A DNA stretch of 64,000 nt from RUG11237 sp050874665 (GTDB taxonomy: Bacteria > Bacillota > Clostridia > Lachnospirales > Lachnospiraceae): the NCBI GenBank assembly GCA_050874665.1, contig JBNMLC010000001.1, positions 310,001 through 374,000 on the forward strand. The letters run 5' to 3'. The stretch's first letter is position 1, and each line of letters begins with the position of its first letter. Below the pieces are notes generated by a model, which was not told the origin of the DNA, did no database searches, and saw only the letters and a list, made by a program, of their open reading frames with translations. The position numbers and the translations under genes are program-made. Shown here piece after piece: positions 51,932 to 61,800 of this stretch.

Positions 51932-51960
51932 TTGCAAAATGAAATCCAATATGATATTAT
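51932..51960 (+). promoter_or_regulatory. Promoter of the T-box / aspS-gatCAB operon
   Basis: TTGCAA (51932-51937), 17 bases, TATTAT (51955-51960), placing transcription start about 51967, just before Stem I of the T-box leader. Confidence 0.6.
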
Positions 51961-51979
51961 TGTCACTAGATTAAAAAAG

Positions 51980-52221
51980 CAAAATGCAAAGAAAGAGAAT
52001 CACTGCATGGAACTTGACAGGAAACCGGTGTCACCGACTGAGAGCACTGGAGAAGGAATTGCAGATGGTAACACTCTGGAGCAGTCTGTTCGAAACAGCA
52101 GTAGGGCGGAACGCAGAACACAGCGTTATGTGCAGAGAGGGCAATTTGCCAATGCGGGTGGTACCGCGGATATGAGAATCCGTCCCGGAATGTAAGAAAA
52201 CTTACGTTCCGGGACTTTTTT
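51980..52221 (+). promoter_or_regulatory. T-box riboswitch, asparagine-type specifier
   Basis: The conserved T-box core GGGTGGTACCGCG lies at 52156-52168. Stem I can be drawn with AGAG / CTCT (3' side 52074-52077) and CTGCA / TGCAG closing a specifier loop whose 3' side reads ATGGTAACA; the triplet AAC (52070-52072) followed by A is in the specifier place, so it should read tRNA-Asn. A terminator hairpin follows at 52182-52221. The operon it controls makes Asn-tRNA by the indirect route, which agrees with an Asn specifier. Uncharged tRNA would stabilise the antiterminator and allow transcription. Confidence 0.88.
52182..52221 (+). terminator. T-box terminator
   Basis: GTCCCGGAATGTAAG pairs with CTTACGTTCCGGGAC around an AAAA loop (one A-G mismatch near the centre of the 15-base arms), followed by six T. 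It is the off-state of the T-box. Confidence 0.88.
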
Positions 52222-52363
52222 ACTTTATAGGAATAGGAAATTCCTTCGGAAATTATCCTGATAAAGTAAAAAAGCTCCGCTCGGATACACGCATTTGCAG
52301 AGGAGTTTTGTCGCTGAAGCGACGCAAAAGCGGCGTTAGAGTTTCGCAGGCGAAACTGTTTTT
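52216..52363 (+). repeat. Chain of extra hairpins between the T-box terminator and aspS
   Basis: Three or more hairpins lie in tandem. A perfect 13-bp inverted repeat (52216-52228 with 52261-52273) starts in the T-run of the T-box terminator. GTCGCT/AGCGAC follows near 52310-52323. GTTTCG/CGAAAC (52341-52346 with 52351-52356) follows, then TGTTTTT, which looks like another terminator. No reading frame lies here. The leader before aspS is thus about 170 bases longer than the T-box needs. It may be a dispersed intergenic repeat that inserted here, or a second control layer. Confidence 0.55.
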
Positions 52364-52393
52364 ATGGAAAAATAAAAGGAGGAATTATAGAAA

Positions 52394-53725
52394 ATGGAAT
52401 TTATGGAAGGCGTAAACCGCAAAGACACATTAGAAATCAGTGAACTTTTGGCAGGTGATTACACAGGGAAAGAAGTAAAAGTAAACGGTGCAGTGCATAC
52501 CATTCGTGACATGGGTGATGTGGCATTCGTGGTGCTTCGTAAAAGAGAGGGATTGTTACAGTGTGTATTTGAGGAAGGAGTCACTGCCTTTGATATCAAA
52601 ACATTAAAAGAGGCATCTACAGTAGAAGTGGAAGGTGTAGTGGCAGTAGAAGACAGAGCACCGAATGGGATTGAGGTAAGATTAAAGACAATCAAAGTAT
52701 TGTCTGAGCCAACAGAACCCATGCCGCTTCCAATCAGCAAGTGGAAATTAAATACTTCCTTAGAGGCAAAGCTTGCTATGCGTCCAATTTCCCTTCGTAA
52801 TGTAAGAGAACGTGCAAAATTTAAAATACAAGAGGGTATTGTAAGAGGCTTCCGTGAATTTTTATTTAAAGAAGGATTTACAGAAATCCGTACACCAAAG
52901 ATTGGTGCTAAGGGAGCAGAAGGTGGAGCAAATATGTTCCGTTTAGAGTACTTCCACAGACCGGCAGTACTTGCCCAGTCTCCACAGTTTTATAAACAGA
53001 TGATGGTAGGTGTGTTTGACAGGGTATTTGAAGCAGCGCCTGTATTCCGTGCAGAAAAGCATAATACAAAACGTCATTTAAATGAATACACGTCTTTAGA
53101 TTTTGAAATGGGATATATTGATGGCTTTGAAGATATTATGGCGATGGAAACCGGGTTTTTACAGTATACTATGGAGTTATTACAGAAGGATTATGCGAAA
53201 GAGTTGAAAATGTTAAATGTTGTTCTTCCAAAGGTTGATAAGATTCCAACGGTACGTTTTGATGAGGCAAAGAAGCTGGTTTCAGAAAAATACAATCGTC
53301 AGATTAAGAATCCATTTGATTTAGAACCGGAAGAAGAAGTATTAATCAGTCAGTATTTCAAAGAGGAATATGATGCAGACTTTGTATTTGTAACACATTA
53401 CCCAAGCAAGAAACGTCCAGTATATGCTATGGATGATCCTGCGGATCCGACTTACACATTAAGCTTTGATTTATTGTTCCGTGGTATGGAAATTACAACT
53501 GGTGGACAACGTATTCATGATTATAATATGTTTGTGGAAAAAATTGCTGCCCGCGGTATGACTACAGAAGGAATGGAACAGTATTTAAGTGCGTTTAAGC
53601 ATGGTATGCCACCACATGGCGGCTTAGGACTGGGATTGGAACGATTGACTATGAAATTGTTAGGAGAAGATAATGTGCGTGAAACCACATTATTCCCAAG
53701 AGATTTGAGCAGATTAGAACCATAG
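52394..53725 (+). CDS. aspS: Archaeal-type (non-discriminating) aspartyl-tRNA synthetase
   Basis: 443 residues, class II. The N-terminal OB-fold anticodon domain (about 15-105) is followed by the catalytic core: motif 2 FRAEKHNTKRHLNEYTSLDFEM, and motif 3 GLGLGLERLTMKLLG. Bacterial AspRS is about 590 residues with a GAD insertion; this one lacks it and matches the archaeal or AspS2 form, which charges both tRNA-Asp and tRNA-Asn. Asp-tRNA-Asn is then amidated by GatCAB, encoded next. AAAGGAGG at 52376-52383 precedes the start. Confidence 0.92.
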   Translation: MEFMEGVNRKDTLEISELLAGDYTGKEVKVNGAVHTIRDMGDVAFVVLRKREGLLQCVFEEGVTAFDIKTLKEASTVEVEGVVAVEDRAPNGIEVRLKTIKVLSEPTEPMPLPISKWKLNTSLEAKLAMRPISLRNVRERAKFKIQEGIVRGFREFLFKEGFTEIRTPKIGAKGAEGGANMFRLEYFHRPAVLAQSPQFYKQMMVGVFDRVFEAAPVFRAEKHNTKRHLNEYTSLDFEMGYIDGFEDIMAMETGFLQYTMELLQKDYAKELKMLNVVLPKVDKIPTVRFDEAKKLVSEKYNRQIKNPFDLEPEEEVLISQYFKEEYDADFVFVTHYPSKKRPVYAMDDPADPTYTLSFDLLFRGMEITTGGQRIHDYNMFVEKIAARGMTTEGMEQYLSAFKHGMPPHGGLGLGLERLTMKLLGEDNVRETTLFPRDLSRLEP

Positions 53726-53736
53726 GAGGTATTATA

Positions 53737-54030
53737 ATGGCAAATATTATTTCAGATGAAACTATGGAATACGTTGGTATTCTTGCAAAATTAGAATTAT
53801 CCGAAGAAGAAAAAGAACAGGCAAAATCCGATATGGGTAAAATGCTTGACTATATTGATAAATTAAATGAGTTAGATACAACGAATGTAGAACCGATGTC
53901 TCATGTATTTCCGGTAAACAATGTGTTCCGCGAAGATGTGGTGACAAATGGGGATGACAGAGAGAATATCTTAAGAAATGCACCAGGTGTAAAAGACGGG
54001 GCGTTTAAAGTGCCTAAGACGGTAGAATAG
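53737..54030 (+). CDS. gatC: Asp/Glu-tRNA amidotransferase subunit C
   Basis: 97 residues with the GatC pattern: ILAKLELSEEEKEQ, MLDYIDKLNELDTTNVEPMSHV, and FREDVV. GatC wraps around GatA and holds it to GatB. It lies between aspS and gatA with 11-base gaps, in the usual C-A-B order. Confidence 0.95.
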   Translation: MANIISDETMEYVGILAKLELSEEEKEQAKSDMGKMLDYIDKLNELDTTNVEPMSHVFPVNNVFREDVVTNGDDRENILRNAPGVKDGAFKVPKTVE

Positions 54031-54041
54031 GAGGTAGCACT

Positions 54042-55505
54042 GTGAGTTTAATGAATTTAACAGCAGTAGAGCTTGGCAAGAAAATTAAGGCAAAAGAAGT
54101 AACTGTAAAAGAAGCAGTGGAAGCCGCTATTGCACAGATTGAAAAAAATGAAAATACTTTAAACTGTTATGTAACAGTAGATAAAGAGGGTGCCTTAAAG
54201 AAGGCAGAGGAAGTACAAAAATTAATTGACAATGGAACTTTAACAGGACCGTTAGCAGGGGTTCCGGTAGCTATTAAAGACAATATGTGTACAAAGGACA
54301 TGCTTACGACATGTAGTTCTAAGATTTTAGCAAATTTTGTGCCGACATATACAGCGGAAGCAGTTGTAAACTTAGAAAAAGCAGGTGCTGTAATTTTAGG
54401 AAAAACAAACATGGATGAATTTGCTATGGGTTCTACCACAGAAACGTCTGCTTATGGAGAAACAAAAAATCCGTGGAATACAGAACATGTACCGGGAGGG
54501 TCTTCCGGAGGTTCCTGTGCAGCAGTTGCGGCAGAAGAATGTTCTTATGCATTAGGCTCTGACACAGGCGGTTCTATCCGTCAGCCAAGTTCTTTTTGTG
54601 GTGTTACCGGAATTAAGCCAACATATGGTACGGTTTCTAGATACGGTTTAATTGCATATGGTTCTTCTTTAGATCAGATTGGGCCGGTAGCGAAAGATGT
54701 TACTGACTGTGCAACAATTTTAGAGGCTATTGCAAGCTACGATCCAAAGGATTCCACATCTGTAAAGAGAGAAGATTATGACTTTACATCTGCTTTAGTA
54801 GATGATGTTAAGGGCTTAAAAATCGGTATTCCAAAAGCATATTTCGGGGAAGGCTTAGACGCAGAAGTGAAAAAGGTGATTTTAGATGCGGCTAAGGTAT
54901 TAGAAGAAAAAGGTGCTATAGTAGAAGAATTTGATTTGGGTTTGGTGGATTATGCCATTCCTGCATATTATGTAATTGCAGCAGCAGAAGCAAGTTCGAA
55001 TCTTTCACGTTTTGATGGTGTAAAGTACGGCTACAGAACAAAGGATTATGAAGGACTTCACAATATGTATAAAAAGACACGTTCCGAAGGTTTTGGTGCG
55101 GAAGTAAAGCGTAGAATTATGCTTGGTTCTTTCGTGTTAAGTTCCGGCTATTATGATGCATACTATTTAAAGGCACTTCGTACCAAGGCTTTAATTAAGA
55201 AAGAGTTTGATAAAGCATTTGAAAAATATGATGTGATTTTGGGACCTGCAGCACCTACTACGGCACCAAAATTAGGCGATTCTTTAAGCGACCCTATTAA
55301 AATGTATTTAGGAGATATTTATACTATTTCTGTAAACTTAGCAGGGCTTCCTGGAATTACGGTTCCGGCAGGCGAGGATAGCAAAGGGCTTCCAATTGGC
55401 TTACAGTTAATTGGGGACTGCTTTAAAGAAAAAAATATTATACGTGCAGCATATAGTTTTGAACAGACACGAGACTACAAACGTCCGGGCATGATAGAAG
55501 ATTAG
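54042..55505 (+). CDS. gatA: Asp/Glu-tRNA amidotransferase subunit A (glutaminase)
   Basis: 487 residues, amidase family. The Ser-cisSer-Lys triad is visible: Lys in VAIKDN, cis-Ser and nucleophile Ser in the GGSSGGS and DTGGSIRQP motifs. It releases ammonia from glutamine and passes it to GatB. GTG start at 54042 with GGAGG upstream. Confidence 0.96.
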   Translation: MSLMNLTAVELGKKIKAKEVTVKEAVEAAIAQIEKNENTLNCYVTVDKEGALKKAEEVQKLIDNGTLTGPLAGVPVAIKDNMCTKDMLTTCSSKILANFVPTYTAEAVVNLEKAGAVILGKTNMDEFAMGSTTETSAYGETKNPWNTEHVPGGSSGGSCAAVAAEECSYALGSDTGGSIRQPSSFCGVTGIKPTYGTVSRYGLIAYGSSLDQIGPVAKDVTDCATILEAIASYDPKDSTSVKREDYDFTSALVDDVKGLKIGIPKAYFGEGLDAEVKKVILDAAKVLEEKGAIVEEFDLGLVDYAIPAYYVIAAAEASSNLSRFDGVKYGYRTKDYEGLHNMYKKTRSEGFGAEVKRRIMLGSFVLSSGYYDAYYLKALRTKALIKKEFDKAFEKYDVILGPAAPTTAPKLGDSLSDPIKMYLGDIYTISVNLAGLPGITVPAGEDSKGLPIGLQLIGDCFKEKNIIRAAYSFEQTRDYKRPGMIED

Positions 55506-55518
55506 GAGGTGTACAACC

Positions 55519-56949
55519 ATGGCAAAACAGTATGAAACAGTCATTGGACTTGAAGTCCATGTAGAGTTAGCAACAAAAACAAAGATATTCTGTTCTTGTA
55601 GTACAGAGTTTGGTGGTGCACCAAATACGCATACCTGTCCGGTATGTACAGGTATGCCGGGTTCACTTCCGGTACTAAATAAGCAGGTGGTAGAATATGC
55701 GATTGCAGTAGGTTTGGCAACAAACTGTTCTATTACACAGTATTGTAAATTTGATCGTAAGAATTATTTTTATCCGGATAATCCACAGAACTATCAGATT
55801 TCTCAGTTGTATCTTCCGATTTGTAGAAATGGCGGGGTGGAGATTGATACACCAGCCGGAAAGAAGATTATTGGCATTCATGAAATTCATATGGAAGAGG
55901 ATGCGGGTAAATTGGTACATGATGAATGGGAAGATTGTTCCTTAGTAGATTTTAACCGCTCGGGTGTTCCTCTGATTGAAATTGTATCAGAACCGGATAT
56001 GCGTTCCGCAGAAGAAGTGATTGCATATCTTGACAAGTTGCGTATGATTATTCAATATTTAGGTGCATCTGATTGTAAGTTAAATGAAGGTAGTATGCGT
56101 GCCGATGTAAACCTTTCTGTTCGTGAAGTTGGAGCAAAAGAATTTGGTACGAGAACAGAAATGAAAAACTTAAACTCTTTTAAAGCTATTGCAAGAGCTA
56201 TTGAAGGGGAAAGAGCACGTCAGATTGAATTGTTAGAAGAAGGAAAAAAAGTAATTCAGGAAACTAGACGTTGGGATGACAATAAGGAATATTCTTATGC
56301 AATGCGTTCTAAGGAAGATGCACAGGATTATCGTTATTTCCCAGACCCGGATCTTGTACCGATTGTAATCAGTGATGAATGGATTGCAAGAATCAAGAAT
56401 GCACAGCCGGAACTTCGTACAGAAAAGTTAGAAAGATATAAGAAGGAATTTGATATTCCGGAATATGATGCAGAGATTCTGACCTCTTCTAAGAAGATGG
56501 CGGATATATTTGAGGCAACGACAGAGCTTTGCAAGAAGCCTAAGAAGGTTTCTAACTGGTTAATGGTCGAGACGCTTCGACTGATGAAGGAAAACGAAAT
56601 GGAAGCAGACGATTTATCTTTCTCACCGGAGAATCTTGCAAAATTGATTGAATTAGTAGATGCAGGAACAATTAACAGTTCAGTAGCCAAAGAAGTATTT
56701 GAAGAAGTATTTAAGAACGATGTTGATCCGGACAAGTATGTAGAAGAGAAAGGTCTGAAAGCTGTAAATGATGAGGGAGCTTTGAGAGCTACCATCGAAA
56801 AAGTCATTGCAGATAATCCACAGTCTGTAGAAGATTATCACAATGGTAAGGAGAAAGCAATTGGATTTTTGGTAGGACAGACCATGAAGGCAATGCAAGG
56901 TAAGGCAAATCCAGGTATGGTAAATAAAATTCTGAAAGAATTATTGTAA
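55519..56949 (+). CDS. gatB: Asp/Glu-tRNA amidotransferase subunit B
   Basis: 476 residues. The N-terminal GLEVHVELATKTKIFCSC, zinc-binding HTCPVC, and DFNRSGVPLIEIVSEPD, then the C-terminal helical YqeY-like tail domain (about 330-476) ending AMQGKANPGMVNKILKELL. It phosphorylates and amidates Asp-tRNA-Asn (and Glu-tRNA-Gln if present). Last gene of the T-box operon, with a terminator 35 bases later. Confidence 0.96.
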   Translation: MAKQYETVIGLEVHVELATKTKIFCSCSTEFGGAPNTHTCPVCTGMPGSLPVLNKQVVEYAIAVGLATNCSITQYCKFDRKNYFYPDNPQNYQISQLYLPICRNGGVEIDTPAGKKIIGIHEIHMEEDAGKLVHDEWEDCSLVDFNRSGVPLIEIVSEPDMRSAEEVIAYLDKLRMIIQYLGASDCKLNEGSMRADVNLSVREVGAKEFGTRTEMKNLNSFKAIARAIEGERARQIELLEEGKKVIQETRRWDDNKEYSYAMRSKEDAQDYRYFPDPDLVPIVISDEWIARIKNAQPELRTEKLERYKKEFDIPEYDAEILTSSKKMADIFEATTELCKKPKKVSNWLMVETLRLMKENEMEADDLSFSPENLAKLIELVDAGTINSSVAKEVFEEVFKNDVDPDKYVEEKGLKAVNDEGALRATIEKVIADNPQSVEDYHNGKEKAIGFLVGQTMKAMQGKANPGMVNKILKELL

Positions 56950-56983
56950 AGAATATGGCGAAGCTTGGGATAGAAGCAGGGAC

Positions 56984-57015
56984 AGCCCGGACAGGTGAGA
57001 GACACTGTCCGGGCT
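56984..57015 (+). terminator. Intrinsic terminator after gatB
   Basis: AGCCCGGACAG and CTGTCCGGGCT form a perfect 11-bp stem with a 10-base loop, followed by a pyrimidine-rich but broken T-run. Confidence 0.7.
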
Positions 57016-57104
57016 ACTTCTGTTCTTCTTTATGTAGGTGTGAATTATACTTGTTAAAAGAAAGATGAAAATTTATTATGAAAAGATTTAAGGGGAAAAG
57101 AGTA

Positions 57105-58835
57105 ATGAAGAAGAGTACGGAACGAATAATTATGGCAATGCTGGTAATAGTATTGGCATTTCATTGTATCAACTCAAATATAGCAGAGTGCAGTGCGGCA
57201 GCGAAGAGTTCGGATAAAATCACACTAAATGCTAAGAAGAAATCAATAACGGTAGGAAAAACATGTCGTTTGAAAGTAAAAAGCGCAAAACCTTCCAATA
57301 CAAACAAAAGTGTTATTTGGAAAAGTAGTAATAAAAAAATAGCTATAGTGAACAAACAAGGGAAAGTAAAGGCTAAGAAGCCGGGAACAGTAAAGATTAC
57401 CGCACAAAGCACTGGCAATAAAAAGGCAAAAGCAAGCTGTGTCATTAAAGTATATGCGAAAGTAAAAAAGATAACGATAAGCAGAAAATTTATGGAATTA
57501 ACAGAAGGTCAGACAGCAGTATTAAAAGCAACGGTGGCTCCAAAGAAGGCAGAGAAAGCTTTTGTGTGGTCGTCTTCAAATAAAAATATTGTAACAGTGA
57601 ATAAGAAGGGAAAGATTACTGCTAAAAAAGCAGGAAGGGCAGTCATTACTGTAAAAAGTAAGGCAAATACCAAAAAGAAAGCGCAATGCAAAGTTTTGGT
57701 GAAGGCGAAGAATAAGGGAGAAAATGATCCGCTTGTGACAAATACACCAGAAATATCAATAACAGTAGAACCAACAGTGACACCATCACCTATGATAACA
57801 CAACCAACTTCAGTAATAACAAAAGAACCAACAAATATTCCAACAACAACGCCTATACCAACAGTGACATCGCTTCCAACAATAACAAAAGAACCAACAA
57901 GTGGGCCAATGGTTTCACCAAGTGTGACCCCAAAAGCAACAATCGCACCGACAGTAACACTAAGTCCGACAGTAATACCAAGTCCGACAGTGCCACAAAG
58001 TCCAACAGTGACACCAAGCCCGACGCTAACACCAAGTCCGACGGTGACACCAAGTCCGACGGCGACACCAAGCCCAACAATCACACCAACACCGATTGAT
58101 ATATCTAATCCTCGTGTGGATGAAAATAACAATGTAACATATGATTGTATTTATTTTGGAAATTATCCGCAGTCAGACGTTACAGGAGAAAAAAAGGAAC
58201 CTATTAAGTGGAGAGTTTTGTCTGTAAATGGAAATGATGCCTTTTTACTCGCTGATAAAAATTTAGGAATGATGCCATATAATATAATAAAGATGGATAT
58301 AAGTTGGGAAGAATGCACACTGAGAAGCTGGTTGAATGGCTATGGAACAGACTCCAATAGAAATGAAATAGATTATACGCTGCATAATTTTATAGATCAG
58401 GCATTTACAGTCAGTGAACAGTCAGCTATTCTTTCAACCAATATAGTAAATGGGGAAAATACAGAATATAAATATGGGGCGGAAAATGATACGGAAGATA
58501 AGATTTTTATATTATCCGCAGAAGAAGCAAGTAACGCAGAGTATGGTTTTCTTTCCTACAAAGATGATTCAAATGAACTCATAGCGGATAAAGCAAGAAA
58601 ACATGAAAATACAGACTATGTACAAGGTATGAGCAGTAAAGTCAGTGGAAAGTGGTGGTTGCGTACAAGAGGAGGCATTATGCATGAAGCTGTGTATGTA
58701 TCGGAGCAGGGAAAATTAGATATGGGTGGAGAAGATGTGGATGCATGGCAATACGCAGTGTGTCCTGCATTGCATTTGAATCTCTTATCACCAGAATGGA
58801 AGAAGGCAGACAGCATAAGTATTGAAAGAGAATAA
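57105..58835 (+). CDS. Secreted Big2-domain protein with one DUF6273 domain
   Basis: About 576 residues: signal peptide (about 1-32, basic start MKKSTER, hydrophobic core, AECSAA), two bacterial Ig-like Big2 domains (about 40-115 and 118-200, with WKSSNKKIAIVNKQGKVKAKKPGTV-type blocks), a Pro/Thr/Ser linker of some 120 residues, and a DUF6273 domain (about 345-565; YFGNYPQSD, IKWRVLSVNGNDAFLLADK, LRSWLNGYG, WWLRTRGG, VCPALHLNL). ATG 57105 is preferred since AAGGGGA lies 8 bases upstream. There is no LPXTG or membrane anchor. It is a tandem paralog of the next gene. DUF6273 is frequent in gut Clostridia surface proteins; its function is not known to me. Confidence 0.88.
   Translation: MKKSTERIIMAMLVIVLAFHCINSNIAECSAAAKSSDKITLNAKKKSITVGKTCRLKVKSAKPSNTNKSVIWKSSNKKIAIVNKQGKVKAKKPGTVKITAQSTGNKKAKASCVIKVYAKVKKITISRKFMELTEGQTAVLKATVAPKKAEKAFVWSSSNKNIVTVNKKGKITAKKAGRAVITVKSKANTKKKAQCKVLVKAKNKGENDPLVTNTPEISITVEPTVTPSPMITQPTSVITKEPTNIPTTTPIPTVTSLPTITKEPTSGPMVSPSVTPKATIAPTVTLSPTVIPSPTVPQSPTVTPSPTLTPSPTVTPSPTATPSPTITPTPIDISNPRVDENNNVTYDCIYFGNYPQSDVTGEKKEPIKWRVLSVNGNDAFLLADKNLGMMPYNIIKMDISWEECTLRSWLNGYGTDSNRNEIDYTLHNFIDQAFTVSEQSAILSTNIVNGENTEYKYGAENDTEDKIFILSAEEASNAEYGFLSYKDDSNELIADKARKHENTDYVQGMSSKVSGKWWLRTRGGIMHEAVYVSEQGKLDMGGEDVDAWQYAVCPALHLNLLSPEWKKADSISIERE
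57960..58095 (+). repeat. 18-base tandem repeat coding for a Pro/Thr linker
   Basis: About seven imperfect copies of an 18-base unit coding for SPTVTP-like hexapeptides. The antisense frame over this stretch is open and reads Val/Gly-rich, which is a by-product of the repeat. Confidence 0.75.
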
Positions 58836-58870
58836 AGCAGGGCAGAGTGAAAAAATAAGAGGAAATAACA

Positions 58871-61800
58871 ATGAAGAAAAATAAATTTAGAAAATTAATT
58901 ACCATTATAATTATTATGGGCTTGACATTTACTGGTATGAATATGAATCCGGCAGAGAGTAGTGCAGCGTCACAAAGTCCAACTAAGATTATATTAAATG
59001 CTAAGAAAAAATCAATCACGGTAGGAAAGACATATCGTTTAAAAGTAAAGAGTGTAAGACCTTCTAAAGCAGATAAACATGTTATATGGAAAAGTAGTAA
59101 TAAAAAAATAGCTACAGTAAACAAACAAGGAAAAATAAAGGCCAGGAAACCCGGAACAGTAAAGATTACGGCACAAAGCAAAAACAGTAAAAAAGTAAAG
59201 GTTAGTTGTGTCGTAAAAGTATATGCGAAAGTAAAAAAGATAACAATAAGCCAGAAAACTTTAGAATTAACAGAGGGTCAGACAGCAGTATTAAAGGCAA
59301 CGGTGACACCAAAGAAGGCAGATCCGTCTTTTGTATGGTCATCTTCGAATAAAAATGTTGTGACCGTAAATAAGAAGGGAAGGATTACTGCTAAAAAGGC
59401 GGGAAGTGCAATTGTCACTGTGAAAAGTAAGACGAACTCTAAAAAGAAGGCACAATGCAAAATTGTGATAAAAGCGAAGGATAAAAGAGAAGATAGTCCG
59501 CTTGTGACGATTACACCGGAGGTATTAGTAACTACAGAAGCAACACCGACAACTCTAGTGACAACTACACCAATACCAGAGATAACCGTTCTTCCAACCA
59601 AGCAGCCTGTCTCGACAGTGACAGCTGCACCGACAGTAACATTGCAGCCAAGTCCAACAGTAGCAGTTCCAACAGCAAAAGCAACGCCTACAGTAGAAGT
59701 AACACCGACACTCGTGGTGACGCCTACCACCAAAGTGACTCCAGGCATTACGAAGGAACCAACGCCGACGGAAGAATTAATACCGACAGTGACACCAATG
59801 AATACAGTAACACCAACGAATGCAGTGACACCAACGAATACAGTGACACCCAAACCAGTGCAAAATCCGTTGGCAAATCCGAGAGTGGACGAAGCAAATA
59901 ATGTGACATATGATTGTGTTTATTTTGGAAATTATCCACAGTCAGATGCGAAGGGAGAAAAAAAAGAGCCGATTAAGTGGCGAGTATTATGGGTAGAAGG
60001 AAATGATGCCTTTTTAGTGGCGGATCAAAACTTAGACATTATGGAATTTGACAGAACAGGAAAGAAAGTTGGATGGAAGGACTCTACCATACGAAGTTGG
60101 CTGAACGGATATGCGGCACAGGAAAACAAATCAGGAATGAATTATACTTATAATAGTTTTATCCGAACCGCTTTTGATGCGAGTGAACAATCAGCTATTT
60201 TGACTACGACAATCAGTACTTGCAGTAATCCTAAGTATCATGCAGAGGATAGCGAAGAAAACGAGGAGAGCATAAAAACCGAAGATAAGATTTTTTTGCT
60301 GTCTACGGAGGAAGCAAGTGATGCTGATTATGGATTTTTACCATATCATGATGAAGAAGGCAAAGAGGTGGCAGATTATGCAAGAAAGCGTACAAACACA
60401 GCTTATGTAGCAGCAAATGGAAGTTTTGGCGGTAAGGCAAGAGCAAAAAATGAACCGCAATGGTTATGGCTGCGTTCACCAGGAGAGGGTTGCAGGACAG
60501 TAAATATTTTAGAGAATGGTTCAATTAATTTATGGGGCAAACGTACTGGAGACTTTCGAGTGGCAGTGTGTCCTGCGTTACATTTAGATATTACGTCCGC
60601 AGAGTGGAGCAGTGCGGAAAGTGTGACGATAGAAAGAAAAGTAACTACACCAACAATAACACCAGAACCTATAGAAACTGATATTTCTAATCCTCGGGTA
60701 GATGAAAATAATCATGTTACCTACGATTGTGTGTATTTTGGAAATTATCCACAGTCAGATGCAACGGGAGAGAAAAAGGATCCGATTAAATGGAGGGTGT
60801 TGTCGGTTAACGGAAAGGATGCTTTTTTGGTATCCGATCAGGTTTTGGATTTAATGTATTATCATGAAGGATACTGGAGTGAAAAATTAGATTGGGAGAG
60901 TTGTAGTTTACGAAGCTGGTTGAATGGTTATGATTGCTTTGAAAATGAAGCTGGAATTAGTTATCGTAAAGAAAACTTTATTGACAGGGCATTTAATGAG
61001 AAAGAACAGGCGGCAATTATAACCGCAGATGTTATCAATGATGTGGATGTTGAGTATGGGGTCACAGATGACAGAAATACGAAGGATAAAATTTTTATAC
61101 TTTCTATTGGAGAAGTAAGTAATGCGGATTATGGATTTTTGCCATATCAGGATTTCTTAGAGGATAAAGCAAGAATAAGAACAAGTACTGCTTATGTGGC
61201 AGCAGGAGGAAGTATTTCGTGTGAGGAAGTCTATACAAAAGAAGGAGCTCCAAATGCATGGTGGGTGCGCATGAAAGGGTTTGTAGGTTTAAGCGGAGGT
61301 ACAGTTTATGAAGATGGTAGCGTAGATCCGTGTGGAGATATTCCTACGATTGATTGGGTTGCAGTGTGTCCCGCACTGCATTTAGATCTTTCATCATCGG
61401 AATGGAGTAAGGCTGAAAGTGTGACGATAGAGCGGCCACTTATCACGCCAACGCCAACAAGTACCCCAACTCCAACCCCGACAAGTACCCCAACGCCAAC
61501 AAGTACACCAACTCCAACCCCAATTGATATTTCGAATCCTCGAACAGATGAAGAGAACAATGTAACGTACGACTGTATTGAATTTGGAAATTATCCACAG
61601 TCAGATGCAACGGGAGAGATAAAAGACAAAATTAAATGGAGAGTGCTGTCGGTCAATGGAAATGACGCTTTTTTGGCAGCGGATCAGAATTTGGATATTA
61701 TAGAGTATAATCAATCAGAAAAACAAGTTAGCTGGGATAACGCTACGCTGCGAAGTTGGCTGAATGGGTATGGTGCTGACGAAAATGATGACGGAATTGA

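Noticed and set aside
57509..58132. Long open frame on the minus strand rich in Val and Gly (207 codons)
   Set aside because: It is the antisense of the Pro/Thr linker repeat of a clear secreted protein; no ribosome site and no recognisable domain. The same applies to 59278-59853 minus.
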